Program-made: the position numbers and the translations under genes
Notes under the pieces: model-generated
What the model saw: only the letters and a program-made list of their open reading frames with translations
What the model was told of the DNA's origin: nothing
The model's database searches: none
Shown here: positions 24,701 to 36,795 of the stretch, piece by piece
Layout: every line of letters starts with the position of its first letter
Position numbering within the stretch: position 1 is the first letter of the stretch
Source: Piliocolobus tephrosceles
Taxonomy: Eukaryota; Chordata; Mammalia; Primates; Cercopithecidae
Direction: 5' to 3'
Length of the DNA stretch: 64,000 bases
Assembly (NCBI RefSeq): GCF_002776525.5
Contig: NC_045435.1
Coordinates: forward strand, 128,562,055-128,626,054

Positions 24701-27648
24701 ACTCTGTGAGTTGCATCCACATGTCACAAGGCAGTTTCTCAGAACACTTCTTTCCAGTTTTTATCTGAGGATATTTCCTTCTTCACCACAGCCCTCAATG
24801 AGCTCCCAAATATCACTTGGCAGAATCCACGATAACAGTGTTAGGAACCTGATGCAAGAAGGGAAAAATGAATCTTTGTGTTATGAATTCACATATCAGA
24901 AAGCAACTTCTGAGAAAGCTTCTTTCTAGTTATTATCTGAGGATATTTCCGTTTTCACCATAGGCCTCAATGCGCTCCCAAATATCACTTTGCAGATTCC
25001 ACGAAAACACTGTTAGCAAACTGCTTCATGAAGACCTAGTTGTTACTCTGTGAGATGAATTCACATATTACAAAGAAGTTTGTCACAAAGCTTCTTTCTC
25101 ATTTTTAATTGAGGATATTTCCTGTAACAGCGTAGGCCTCAATGCGATCCAAGGTAGCACTTCTCAGGATCCTCAAAGACAGTGTTATTCAACTCCTCCA
25201 TGAAACGTAAGGGTAACATTGTAAGATGAATTGACACATCACAAAGAAGTTTCTAAGAAAGCTTCTTTCTAGTTTTTGACTGAGGATATTTTCTTTGTCA
25301 CCATAAGCCTCATTACTCTCAGAATAATCCAATTGCAGATTTCAAGAAAATTGTGTTAGCAAACTGATCTCTGAAGAGAAAAGTGTAACTCTGTGAGTTG
25401 CATTGATGCATCATAATGCAGTTTCTCAGAACGCTTCTTTCCAGTTTTAATCGGAGGATATGTACTTTTTCACCATAGCTTTCAATGAGCCTCCAAATAT
25501 CACTTTGCAGATTCCACGACAACAGTGTTAGCAAACTTCATCGTGAAGACAAAGTTGTAACTCGATGAGATGACTTCACATATCACAAAGAAGTTTCTCA
25601 GAAAGCTACTTTCTAGTTTATATCTGAGGATATTTCCTTTTTCACCATAGCCCTCAATGAGCTCCCAAATATCACTTGGCAGAATCCACGAAAACAGTGT
25701 TAGGAAACTGCTGCAAGAAGGGAAAAGTGCATCTCTGTGTTATGAATTCACACATCAGAAAGCAACTTCTGAGAAAGCTTCTTTCTAGTTTTTATCTAAG
25801 GATATTTCCGTTTTTACCATAGGCCTCAAGGTGCTCCCAAATATCTCTTTGCAGATTTCACGAAAACACTGCAAGCAAACTGCTTCATGAAAACTTAGTT
25901 GTTACTCTGTGAGATGAATTCACATATCACAAAGAAGTTGGTCACAAAGCTTCTTTCACGTTTTTAATTGAGGATATTTCCTGTAACAGCGTAGGCCTCA
26001 TTGCGATCCAAGGTAGCACTTCTCAGGTTCCTCAAAGACAGTGTTAATCGACTGCTCCATGAAATGTAAGTGTAACTCTGTGGGATGAATTGACACATCA
26101 GAAAGAAATTTCTAAGAAAGCTTCTTTCTAGTCATTATCTGAGGATATTTCCGTTTTCATCATAGGCCTCAAGGCGCTCTCAAATATCACTTTGCAGATT
26201 CCACGAAAACACTGTTAGCAAACTGCTGACAGGAGTAACTGTAACAGGAGTAACTCAGTGAGTTCAATTCACGCTTCACAGACCAGTTTCTCAGAAAGCT
26301 TCTTTCTTCATTGAGCTGAGGTTATTTGTGGTCTCGGAGCGCCACTGTGTGTCTTATTGCAGTTTCTGCGAAAACTCTCTTAGCAACCTTCTAAATGAAA
26401 ACAATCATCTAACACTGTGAGCTGAATTCACCCACAACAGAGAAGTTTCTGAGAAAGCTTCTCTGCAGATTTGTCTAAAGATATTTCATTATTCACCATG
26501 GGATTCAACGATATTCAAGACATCACTTCTGAGCTTCCACAAAGTCAGTGGTAGCAGACTCCTCCGTGAAACAGTGGTGTAACACTTTGAAATGAATTCA
26601 CACATCACAAAGCAGTTTCTCAGAAAGCTTCATTCCGGTTTTTCTCCAAGGATATTTCCCTTTTATCCATAGCCCTCAATGAGGTCCCAAATATCACTTT
26701 ACAGAATCCACGAAAACAGTGTTAGCACACAGCTACAAGAAGAGAAAGGTGAATCTCTGCATGATGAATTCACATATCAGAAGGCAATTTCTCAGGGAAC
26801 TTCTTTCCAGTTTTCACCTGAGGATATTTCCGTTTTCACCATGGGCCTCAGTGCGCTCCCAAATATCACTTTACAGATTCCACCAAAATAGTGTTAGCAC
26901 ACTGCTTCGTGAAGACAAGGTTGTAACTCGATGAGATGAATTCCCAGGTCACAAAGAAGTTTCTCAGAAAGCTACTTTCTAGTTTTTACTTGAGGAAATC
27001 TCCTTTGTCACCGTCAGCTTCATTGTGCTAAAAAATATCCCAATGCAGATTTCAAGACAAGAGTGTCAGCAAACGGATCAATGAAAAGGAAAGTGTAACT
27101 CTGTGAGTTGCATCCACGTGACACAATGCAGTTTCTCAGAATGCTTCTTTCCAGTTTTTATCTGAGGATATTTTCTTTTTCACCATAGCCCTCAATGAGC
27201 TCCCAAATATCACTATGCACATTCCACAAGAAGAGTGTTAGCAAACTGCTGCAAGAAGGGAACAGTGAATCTTTTTGTGATTAACTCACACATCAGAAAG
27301 CAATTTCTCAGAAAGATTTTTTCTAGTTTTTATCTGAGAATACTTCTGTTTTCACCATGGGCGTCAATGTGCTCCCAAAGATCACTTTGCCGATTCCATG
27401 ACAACAGCATTAGCAAACTGCTTCATGAAGACAAAGTTGTAACTCAGTGAGATGAATTCACATATCACAAAGTAGTTTCTCAGAAAGCTACTTTCTAGTT
27501 TTTATTTGTGGAAATTTCCTTTGTCTCCGTCAGCTTCATTGCGCTAAGAAATACCCCAATGTAGATTTCAAGAAAAGAGTGTTAGCAAAAGGGTCAATGA
27601 AAAGGAAAGTGTAACTCTGTGTGGTGTATTCACACGTCACAATGCAGT
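21775..27648 (-). repeat. Alpha satellite family B, 6-monomer HOR
   Basis: The marker monomer (AAGAAGGGAAAAGTGAATC type) starts at 21,775, 22,804, 23,833, 24,856, 25,715, 26,737 and 27,253. Intervals are 1029, 1029, 1023, 859, 1022 and 516 bp, that is 6, 6, 6, 5, 6 and 3 monomers. The order is AAGAAGGGAAAAGTG, GAAGACTAAGTTGTTAC, GAAACGTAAGTGTAAC, GAAGAGAAAAGTGTAAC, GAAGACAAAGTTGTAAC and GAAAAGGAAAGTGTAAC. The first four correspond to the neighbouring 4-mer; the last two are additional. The 859-bp interval lacks the monomer containing GTCACCGTCAGCTTCATTGC. The array breaks off at about 27,648 in a TTTCACCAT block shared with family A. Confidence 0.88.
26215..26620 (-). repeat. Strongly diverged alpha monomers in family B
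   Basis: About two monomers here depart sharply from their neighbours. The usual TTTTCACCATAGGCC block is replaced around 26,310-26,350 by TTCATTGAGCTGAGGTTATT and GTGGTCTCGGAGCGCC. The linker at 26,227-26,256 contains a short direct repeat, AGGAGTAACT twice. Monomer length and the AGAAAGCTTCT block are kept, so it is still alpha satellite. It may be an older or differently derived monomer pair. Confidence 0.7.
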
Positions 27649-28780
27649 TTCACCATAGGCCCGAATGTGATCCCTACTATCCCTTCGCGGATCCATCTAC
27701 GAGGGACTTCCAAACCACGTAATGTAGAGAAAGCTTCCAATATGTGAGTTGAATGAATATAGCAAAATGCAGATTCACAGAAAGCTTCTCTCGATTATTT
27801 ATCTGAAGATATTTCCTTTTTCATAATAGTCCTGAATGTGCTCCTGAAGGTCCCTTCATAGATCCGTCCATGACAGTTTCCAAGCTGCTTAATATAAAAA
27901 AAACTTAATATGTGTGAGTTGATTACACATATCGCAGAATAGTTTCCTAGAAAGCTTCTTTCCAGTTTTTTGCTGAGGCTATTTCCCTTTTCACTATCAG
28001 CATCAACATGCTCCGGAATATCACTTGCTACCTGTCTCTAAAAAAGAGTTTCCCTGACGCTGTATGAGAAGACAGGTATAACACTGTGAGTGGAATGTAC
28101 ACGTCACAAAGCAGTTCCTTGGAAAGCTTCTCTTCAGTTTCGGTCTGAACATATTTCCTTTATCACGTAAGCCTCAAAGCACTCCCGACTACCCCATCAC
28201 ATGCTAATAATGCACAGGATGAGAAAACTGATCAGTGAAAAGGGAGGCTTAACTGAGTGAGAGGAATTAAGACGACACAGAGTAGTTTCACAGAAAGCTT
28301 CCTTCTGGATTTTACCTGAGGATATTTCCTTTTCCGTATTTTAAGTATCGTTCCCAAATGTCCTTCCACAGATGCCACAAAAACAGTGATTTCAAGCTGC
28401 TCAATCCAAAGAATGGGTTAACTCCATGAGACAAATACACACCTCAGAAAGCAGTTGCTCAGAAATTTTCTCTGCAGGTTTCAGCCGAAGACGTTTCCTT
28501 GCTCACCACAAGCCTGCAGGAGTCATTAAATATCCTATCACAGATTCTTCAAAGACAGAGTTTCAAAACTGGGCAACAAAGAGTAAGCAATAACTCTGTG
28601 AAGTGAATACACATAGAAGAGAGCAGATTCTTGGAATGCTTCTTCCTCGATTTTTTTTCAGTATATTGCACTATTCGCCATAGTCCTCAATGTGTTCTGA
28701 AATATCACATTTTCGGTTTCACAGGAACAGTATTCAAACACTGCCTTGGAGAAAAGAGGTATAACTCCCTGAGTGGAATG
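27649..28780 (-). repeat. Alpha satellite family A, segment 3
   Basis: Family A resumes at an m4/m5 position (CCATAGGCCCGAATGTGATC) and runs m5 (27,730), m6 (27,900), m7 (28,070), m8 (28,240), m9 (28,410), m10 (28,582) to m11 (28,757), where an L1 interrupts it. Family A stopped at m1 on the left of family B, so about three and a half monomers are missing or were replaced across the family-B block. Confidence 0.92.
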
Positions 28781-28827
28781 AAAGAAGACATTCATACAGC
28801 CAACAGACACATGAAAAAATGCTCATC

Positions 28828-29227
28828 NNNNNNNNNNNNNNNNNNNNNNNNNNNNNNNNNNNNNNNNNNNNNNNNNNNNNNNNNNNNNNNNNNNNNNNNN
28901 NNNNNNNNNNNNNNNNNNNNNNNNNNNNNNNNNNNNNNNNNNNNNNNNNNNNNNNNNNNNNNNNNNNNNNNNNNNNNNNNNNNNNNNNNNNNNNNNNNNN
29001 NNNNNNNNNNNNNNNNNNNNNNNNNNNNNNNNNNNNNNNNNNNNNNNNNNNNNNNNNNNNNNNNNNNNNNNNNNNNNNNNNNNNNNNNNNNNNNNNNNNN
29101 NNNNNNNNNNNNNNNNNNNNNNNNNNNNNNNNNNNNNNNNNNNNNNNNNNNNNNNNNNNNNNNNNNNNNNNNNNNNNNNNNNNNNNNNNNNNNNNNNNNN
29201 NNNNNNNNNNNNNNNNNNNNNNNNNNN
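28828..29227. other. Assembly gap, 400 N
   Basis: An uninterrupted run of exactly 400 unknown bases inside the L1. In the L1 copy at 18,377-20,637 the matching stretch (18,990-19,166) is only 177 bp, so the gap length is probably a placeholder or the locus carries extra sequence. Translations across it are meaningless. Confidence 0.99.
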
Positions 29228-29345
29228 AGTATGGCGATTCCTCAAGGATCTAGAACTAGATGTACCATATGACCCAGCCATCCCACTACTGGGTATATAC
29301 CCAAAGGATTATAAATTATGCTACTACAAAGACACATGCACACGT

Positions 29346-29588
29346 ATGTTTATTGCGGCACTATTCACAATAGCAAAGACTTGGAATCAACCCAAATGTC
29401 CATCAGTGACAGACTGGATTAAGAAAATGTGGCACATATACACCATGGAATACTATGCAGCCATAAAAAAGGATGAGTTTGCATCCTTTGTAGAGACATG
29501 GATGCAGCTGGAAACCATCATTCTTAGCAAATTATCACAAGAAGAGAAAACCAAACACCGCATGTTCTCACTCATAGGTGGGAACTGA
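29346..29588 (+). pseudogene. L1 ORF2 C-terminal tail
   Basis: An open frame of 80 codons reads through MWHIYTMEYYAAIKKDEF to the terminal SLIGGN and stop of ORF2p. It is followed by the L1 3' UTR with its G-rich tract near 29,645-29,665 and the poly(A) tail. Together with the piece upstream of the gap it is a 5'-truncated relic. Confidence 0.9.
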
Positions 29589-29822
29589 ACAATGAGCTCA
29601 CTTGGACTCGGGAAGGGGAACATCACACACTGGGGCCTATCATGGGGAGGGGGGAGGGGGGAGGGATTGCATTGGGGAGTTATACCTGATATAAATGATG
29701 AATTGATGGGTGCTGACGAGTTGATGGGTGCAGCACACCAACATGGCACATGTATACATATGTAACCTGCACGTTATGCACATGTACCCTAGAACTTAAA
29801 GTATAATAATAATAAAAAAAAA

Positions 29823-32800
29823 GGAATGTATATATCACAAAGTAGTTTCTCAAAAAGCTTCTATCCAGTTTTTTTCTGAAGATATCTCCTCTTTCACTGC
29901 AGGCCTGAATGTGCACCTGAATGTCCCTTCATGTATCTGTGCATGACGGGGTTTCCAAACTGTGTAATATAGTTAAAGTTTTAACTATGCGAGATGAATA
30001 AATATATCTAACACAAAGCAGTTTCACAGAAATCTTCTTTCCAGTTTTTGTCTGATGATATTTAATTTTTCACCAAAGCCGACTCTGGAATATAACTTGG
30101 TAGCTTTTTCTCCAAAAGGGATTCCGTAATTCTCTAGGAGAAGAGATGTATATTTCTGTGAGTGGAATGCACACGTCACAAAGCAGCTCCTCAGAAAGCT
30201 TCTCTGTAGTTTCTATCTGAAGACGTTTCCTTTCTCACCGTAAGCCTCAAAGACCTCCAGAATACTCATTCAAAGACTAAACAAAAACACTGTTATGATA
30301 GACCTCTATGAAAAGAGAAGCTTCACTGTGTGAGTGGAATTCAAGTGACACAGGGCAGTTTCACAGAAAGCTTCCTTCTGCTTTCTGTCTGAGGTTATTT
30401 CTTTTTCAGGATATTCTAAACAGCGTTTCCAAATGTCCTTTCTCAGATTTCACAGAAACAGTGATTTCAAACTGCTCAATCCAAAAAATGATTTAATGGT
30501 ATGAGATGATTACAAACATCACAAAAGAGTTGCGCAGAAAGCTTCTCTCCGATTTTCGATGGATGACATTTCCTAGCCTCATGCAGGCCTCCGTTCGCCA
30601 CTTACTGTCCCTTCGCAGAAACCTCAAAGAATGACTTTCAACCTGGGAGATGTAGAGTAAGCTTTAACCCTGTGAGAAGAATGGACATGTAAGTGAGCAG
30701 TTTCTTCGAGTGCTTCTTTCCTTTTTTTATCGGATGACATTTCAGTTTTGGCCTTAGTCTTCTATGTCCTTCGGATATCACTCTTTTGGTTTTACAGGAA
30801 CAGTGTTTAAACTGTGGTTTTTGAGAAGAATCTTCGAGGATCTGTCCATGACAGTTTCCAAGCTGTGTAATGTAAAGGAAGCTTTATCTATGTGGGATAA
30901 TTACACAAGTCACAGAGTAGTTTCCTAGAAAGCTTCTTTCCAGTTTTTGTCTGTGGCTATTTCCGTTTTCACCATCAGCATCAGCATGCTCCCAAATATC
31001 ACCTGGTGGCTGTTTCTCCAAAAGGGTTTCCCCGATGCTGTATGTGAAGAGAGGCATAACACTGTGAATGGAATGCACAGGTCACAAAGCAGTTCCTTGG
31101 AAAATATCGCTCCAGTTTCGGTCTGAACATGTTTCCTTTTTCTCTGTTAGCTTCAAAGTGCTCCGGAATATCCCATCACATGCTAAACATACACAGGGCG
31201 AGAAAACTGCTCAATGAAAGAGAGGCTTATATGAGTGAGAGGAATTAAGATGATACAGAGCAGTTTCACAGAAAGCTTCCTTCTGGATTTTATCAGAGGA
31301 TATTTCTTTCTCCATATTCTAAGGATTGTTCCAAAATGTCCTTCCTCAGATTCCACAAAAACAATGATTTCAAGCTGCTCAATCCAAAGAACGATTTAAC
31401 TCTATGAGATGAATACGGCATCGCAAAGTAGTTGCTCAGAACGTTTCTCTGCAGGTTTCATGGGAAGGCGTTTCCTCACTCACCACAAGCCTCCGGGCGT
31501 CACCAAATGTTCCTTCACAGATTCTTCAAAGACAGAGTTTCGAAACTGGGCCACATAGAGTAAGCATTAACTCTGTGAACTAAATGCCCATATCAGAGAC
31601 CAGATTCTTGGAACGCTTCTACCTCGATTTTACTTCAGTATATTTCACTATTCACCATAATCCTCAATGCATTTCAAAACATCACTTTTTCGGTTTCACA
31701 GGAACAGTGTGCAAACACTCCCTGAGAAAAGAGGTATAACTATCTCAGTGGAATGCATACATCACAATGCATTTTCTCAGAAAGCTTCTATCCAGGTTTT
31801 ATCTGAAGATATCTCCTCTTTCACCATAGGCCTGAATGTGCTCCCGAATGTCCCTTCGCAGATCTGTGCATGACGGAGTTTCCCAACTGCATAGTATAAT
31901 TAAAGTTTTAACTATGCGAGATGAATAAATATATCTAACACAAAGCAGTTTCACAGATATCTTCTTTCCAGGTTTATCTGTGCATATTGCCTTATTCACC
32001 AGAGAAGTCACTATACTCCTGAATATCTCTTGGTAGCTTTTCTCCAAAAGGGATTCCGGAATCCTCTAGGAGAAGAAAGGTATATTTCTGTGAGTGGAAT
32101 GCACACGTCACAAAGCAGCTCCTCAGAAAGCTTCTCTCCAGTTTCTATCTGAAGACGTTTCCTTTCTCACCATAAGCCTCAAAGACCTCCAGAGTATCAT
32201 TTCGCAGACTAAGCAAAAACATGGTTATGATACAGCTCCATGAAAAGAGAAGCTTAACTGTGTGAGTACAACTCATGTGACACAGAGCAGTTTCACAGAA
32301 AGCTTCCTTCTGGTTTCTCTCTGAGATTATTTCTTTTTCACAATATTCTTAAGATCGTTTCCAAATGTCCTTTCTCAGATTCCACAGAAACAGTGATTTC
32401 AAACTGCTCGATCCAAAGAATGATTTATCGTTATGAGATGAATACAAACATCACAAAAGAGCTACGTAGAAATCTTATCTCTGATTTTCAATGGAAGACA
32501 TTTCCTTGCCTCAGACAGGCCTCCGGGCGCCACTTACTATACCTTCGCAGAAACCTCAAAGACAGACTTTCAAACTGGGAAATATGGAGTACACTTTAAA
32601 CCTGTGAAAAGAGTGTACATGTCAGAGAGCAGTTTTTCGAGTGCTTCTTTCTGGTTTTTATTGGATGACATTTCCCTTTGCGCCATAGTCTTCAATGTGC
32701 TCCGAATATCACTCTTTTGGTTTTACAATAACAATGTTCAAACTCTGCCTTATGAGAAGAAAGTTATACCTCCCTGAGTAGAATGCTCACATCACCAAGC

Positions 32801-35800
32801 AGTTTCTCAGAAAGCTTCTCCCCAGTATTTATCTGACTATATTTGCTATTTCACCATAGGCCTGAATGTGCTCCCAAATATCCCTTTGCAGATCGATCCA
32901 TGAGGGAGTTTTAGGCTGTGTAATGTAAAGAAAGCTTCACCTATGTGAGATGAATAAGCAAAGCAAAAAGCAGAATCACAGAAAGCTTCTTTAAAGTTTT
33001 TATCTGAGGATATTCCTTTTTCACCCTAGTCCTGGATGTGCAGCTGAAGGTCTCTTCATGGATCCGTCCATGACAGTTTCCACGCTGCGTAACGCAAAGA
33101 AAGCTTTAGCTATGTGAGATGATTACACATATCACAGAGTAGTTTTCTATAAAGAATCTTTTCTGTTTTTGTGTGAGGCTATTTCTCTTTTCACCAAAGG
33201 CACCAACACGCTCCCAAATATCACTTGGCACCAGTTTCTTCAAAATGTTTCCCCGTCACTGTATGAGAAGAGAGGTATAACACTGTGAGTGGAATGCGCT
33301 GGTCACAAACCTACACTGGGCTTGAAAACTGCTCAATGAAAAGAGAGGCTTATCTGAGTGAGAGGAATTAAGACGACAATGAGCAGTTTCACAGAAAGCT
33401 ACCTTCTGGATTTTACCTGAGGATATTTCTTTCTCCATATTCTAAGGATGTCCTTCCTCAGATTCCACAAAAACAGTGATTTCAAACTGCTCGATTTAAA
33501 GAATGATTTACCTGTATGAGATGAATAAACACATTGCAAAGCACTTGCTCACAACGCTTCTGTGCAGGTTTCATCAGAAAAGGTTTCCACGCTCACTGTA
33601 AGCCTCCGAGTGTCACTAAATATCCCTTCACAGATTCTTCAAAGACAGAGTTTCAAAACTGGGCAACATTGAGTAAGCATTAACTCTGTAAAGTGAATGC
33701 ACATATCAGAGAGCAGATTCCTGGAACACTTCTCCCTCGATTTAATTTCAGTATATATCACTATTTGCCATAGTCTTCAATGCGTTCCGAAATATCACTT
33801 TTTCAGTTTCACAGGAACAGTGTTCAAACACTGCCTTGTGAGAAAAGAGGTATAACTCCCTGAGTGGAATGCATACATCACAAAGTAGTTTCTCAAAAAG
33901 CTTATATCCAGTTTTTATCTGAAGATATCTCCTCCCTCACTGTATTCCTGAAAGTGCTCCCAAATGTCCATTCGTGGATCTGTGCATGACGAAGTTTCCA
34001 AATTGCATAATATAATTAAAGTTTTAACTATGCGAGATGAATAAATATATCTAACACAAAGCAGTTTCTCAGAAATTTTCTTTCCAGGTTTGTCTGAGGA
34101 TATTTCTTTTTTCACCATAGTCGTTGCTATAGTCCCGAATATCTCTTGGTAGCTTTTTCTCCAAAAGGGATTCCGGAATCCTCTAGGAGAAGAAAGTTAT
34201 ATTTCTGTGTGTGGAATGCACACGTCACAAAGCAGCTCATCAGAAAGCTTCTTTCCAGTTTCTATCTGAAGAGGTTTCTTTTCTAATCATAAGCCTCAAA
34301 ATCCTCCGGATTATCCCTTCACAGACTGAGCAAAAACTGTTATGATACAGCTCAATGAAAAGAGAAGCTTAATTGTGTGAGCAGAATTCATGTGACACAG
34401 AGCAGTTTCGCAGAAAGCTTCCTTCTGGTTTGTCTCTGAGGTTATTTCTTTTTCAGGATATTCTAAAGAGCGTTTCCAAATGTCCTTTCTCAGATTCCAC
34501 AGAAACAGTGATTTCAAACTGCTCAATCCAAAGAATGATTTAACGCTATGAGATGAATACAAACATCACAAAAGAGTTGCGCAGAAAAGTTCTCTCCGAT
34601 TTTTGATGGAAGATTTTCGTTGTCTCACACTGGCCTCCAGTCGCCACACACTATCCCTTCACAGATCCCTCAAAGACCGACTTTTAAACTGTGAAATACA
34701 GAGTAAGATTTAACCCTGTGGAATGAATCAATATGTCAGAGAGCAGTTTCTTCGAGTGTTTCTTTCTTTTTTTATTGGATGACATTTCACTTTTTACTTA
34801 GTCTTCAGTGTGCCCCGAATATCACTCTTTTGGTTTTACAGGAACAGTGTTGAAACTGTGCCTTATGAGAAGAAAGTTATAACTCCCTGAGTGGAATGCA
34901 CACATCACCAAGCAGTTTCTCAGAAAGCTTCTTCCAGTTTTTATCTGACTATATTTCCTCTTTCACCATATGCCTGACTGTGATCCCAAACATCCACGAG
35001 GGAATTTCCAAGCTGTTTAATGTAAATAAAGCTTCATCTGTGTGAGATGAATAAACATAGTAAAAAGCAGATTCACAGAATGCTTCTTCCAAGTTTTTAT
35101 CTAAAGATATTTTCTTTTTCACCATAGTCCAGAATGTGCTTGCGAAGGTCCCTTCATGGATCTGTCCATGACAGTTTCCAAGCTATATAATGTAAAGAAG
35201 GCTTTATCTAAGTGAGATGATTACACATATCACAGAGTAGTTTCCTAGAAAGGGTCTTTCCAGGTTTTGTCTGAGGCTATTTCTCTTTTCACCATCGGTA
35301 TCAACATGCTCCCGAATATCACTTGGCGCCTGTTTCTCCAAAAGGGTTTCCCTGTCCCTGTATGAGAAGAGAGGTATAACACTGTGACTGCAATGCACAT
35401 GTCACAATGCAGTTCTTTGGAAAGCTTCTCTCCCGTTTCGGTCTGAACATATTTCCAATTTCACCGATAACCTCAAAGTGCTCCCGAATATCCCATCACA
35501 CGCTAAACATACACAGTGCAAGGAATCTGCTCAATGAATAGAGAGGCTTACCTGAGTGAGAGGAATTAAAACGACACAGAGCAGGTTCACAGAAAGCTTC
35601 CTTCTGGATTTTACCTGAGGATATTTCTTTCCCCATATTCTATGGATCGTTCCCAAATGTCCTTTCTCAGATTCCACAAAAACAGTGATTTCAAGCTGCT
35701 CAATCCAAAGAATGATTTAAATCTAGGAGATGAATACACACATTGCAAAGCAGTTGCTCAGAACGTTTCTCTACAGGTTTCATCGGAAGACGTTTCCTCG

Positions 35801-36795
35801 CTCACCACAAGCCTCCAGGCGTCAATAAATATCTCTTCACAGATACATAAAAGAGAGAGTTTCGAAATTGGGCAACATAGAGTAAGCATTAACTCTGTGA
35901 AGTGAATGGACATATCAGAGAGCAGATTCTTGGAACGTTTCTTCCTCTATTTTATTTCAGTATATTTCACTATTCACCATAGTCCTCAATGCGTTCCAAA
36001 ATATCACATTTTCAAATTCACAGGAACAGTGTTCATACACTGCCTTGTGACAAAAGAGGTAGAACTCCCTGAGTGGAATGCATATATCACAAAGTACTTT
36101 CTCAGAAAGCTTCTATCCAGTTTTTATATGAAGATATCTCCTCTTTCACCATAGGCCTGAATGTGCTCCCGAATGTCTCTTCGTGGATGTGTGCATGACG
36201 GAGTTTCCAAAGTGCATAATATATTTAAAATTTTAACTATGCAAGATGAGTAAATGTATCTAACACAAAGCAGTTTCACTCAAATATTCTTTCCAGTTTT
36301 TGTCTGTGGATATTTCCTTTTTGACCATAGCCTATCCTATACTCCCAAATATCTGTTTTGTAGCTTTTTCTCCAAAAGAGATTCCAGAATCCTCTAGGAG
36401 AAGAAAAGTTTATTTCTGTGAGTGGAATGCACACGTCAAAAAGCAGCTTCCCAGAAACCTTCTCTCCAATTTCTATCTGAAGATGTTTCCTTTCTCACCG
36501 TAAGCCTCAAAGCACCCCAGAATATCCCTTCGCAGACTAAACATAAACAGTGTTATGATACAGCTCAATGAAAAGGGAAACTTAACTGTTTTTGTGGAAT
36601 TCACGTGACACAGAGCAGGTTCACAGAAAGATTCCTTCTGGTTTCTATTTGAGGTTATTTCTTTTCAGGATATTCTAAACAGCGTTTCCAAATGTCCTTT
36701 CTCAGATTCCACGGAAACAGTGATTTCAAACTGCTCAATCCAAAGAATGATTTAACTCTATGAGATGAACACAAACATCACAAAAGAGTTGCGTA
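29823..36795 (-). repeat. Alpha satellite family A, segment 4 (13-mer and 11-mer units)
   Basis: Landmark m13 monomers start at 30,121, 32,053, 34,170 and 36,381, with spacings of 1932, 2117 and 2211 bp. The 1932-bp unit lacks about two monomers: at 30,828 the m4 linker start (GAGAAGAA) runs straight into the end of the m5/m6 region (TCTGTCCATGACAG). The 2117-bp unit has a deletion near 33,303 between m7 and m8. The segment ends at about 36,795 inside an m2/m3 monomer, where orientation flips. Confidence 0.93.
30121..32052 (-). repeat. 11-monomer HOR variant
   Basis: A unit of 1932 bp with the m4-to-m6 fusion described for this segment. The same fusion, GAAGAAACTTC-like sequence followed by GGATCC and CCATGACAG-type sequence, recurs at 54,598 in this orientation and at 37,412 and 47,150 in the other. 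It therefore looks like an inherited variant unit and not four separate deletions. Confidence 0.75.

Larger units (their letters stand above)
28781..29822 (+). mobile_element. 5'-truncated L1, plus strand, containing an assembly gap
   Basis: Starts inside the ORF2 C-terminal region (AAGAAGACATTCATACAGCC, encoding KEDIHTANRHMKK) directly after GAGTGGAATG. It continues after a run of N at VWRFL-adjacent sequence (SMAIPQG) and ends with the L1 3' UTR and an AATAATAATAAAAAAAAA tail at 29,822. GGAATG flanks both sides (28,775-28,780 and 29,823-29,828), a short target-site duplication in an m11 monomer. No inversion is visible outside the gap. Confidence 0.92.

Noticed and set aside
28631..29281. 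Long open frames of 144-213 codons across 28.6-29.3 kb
   Set aside because: They consist mostly of unknown bases in the N gap.
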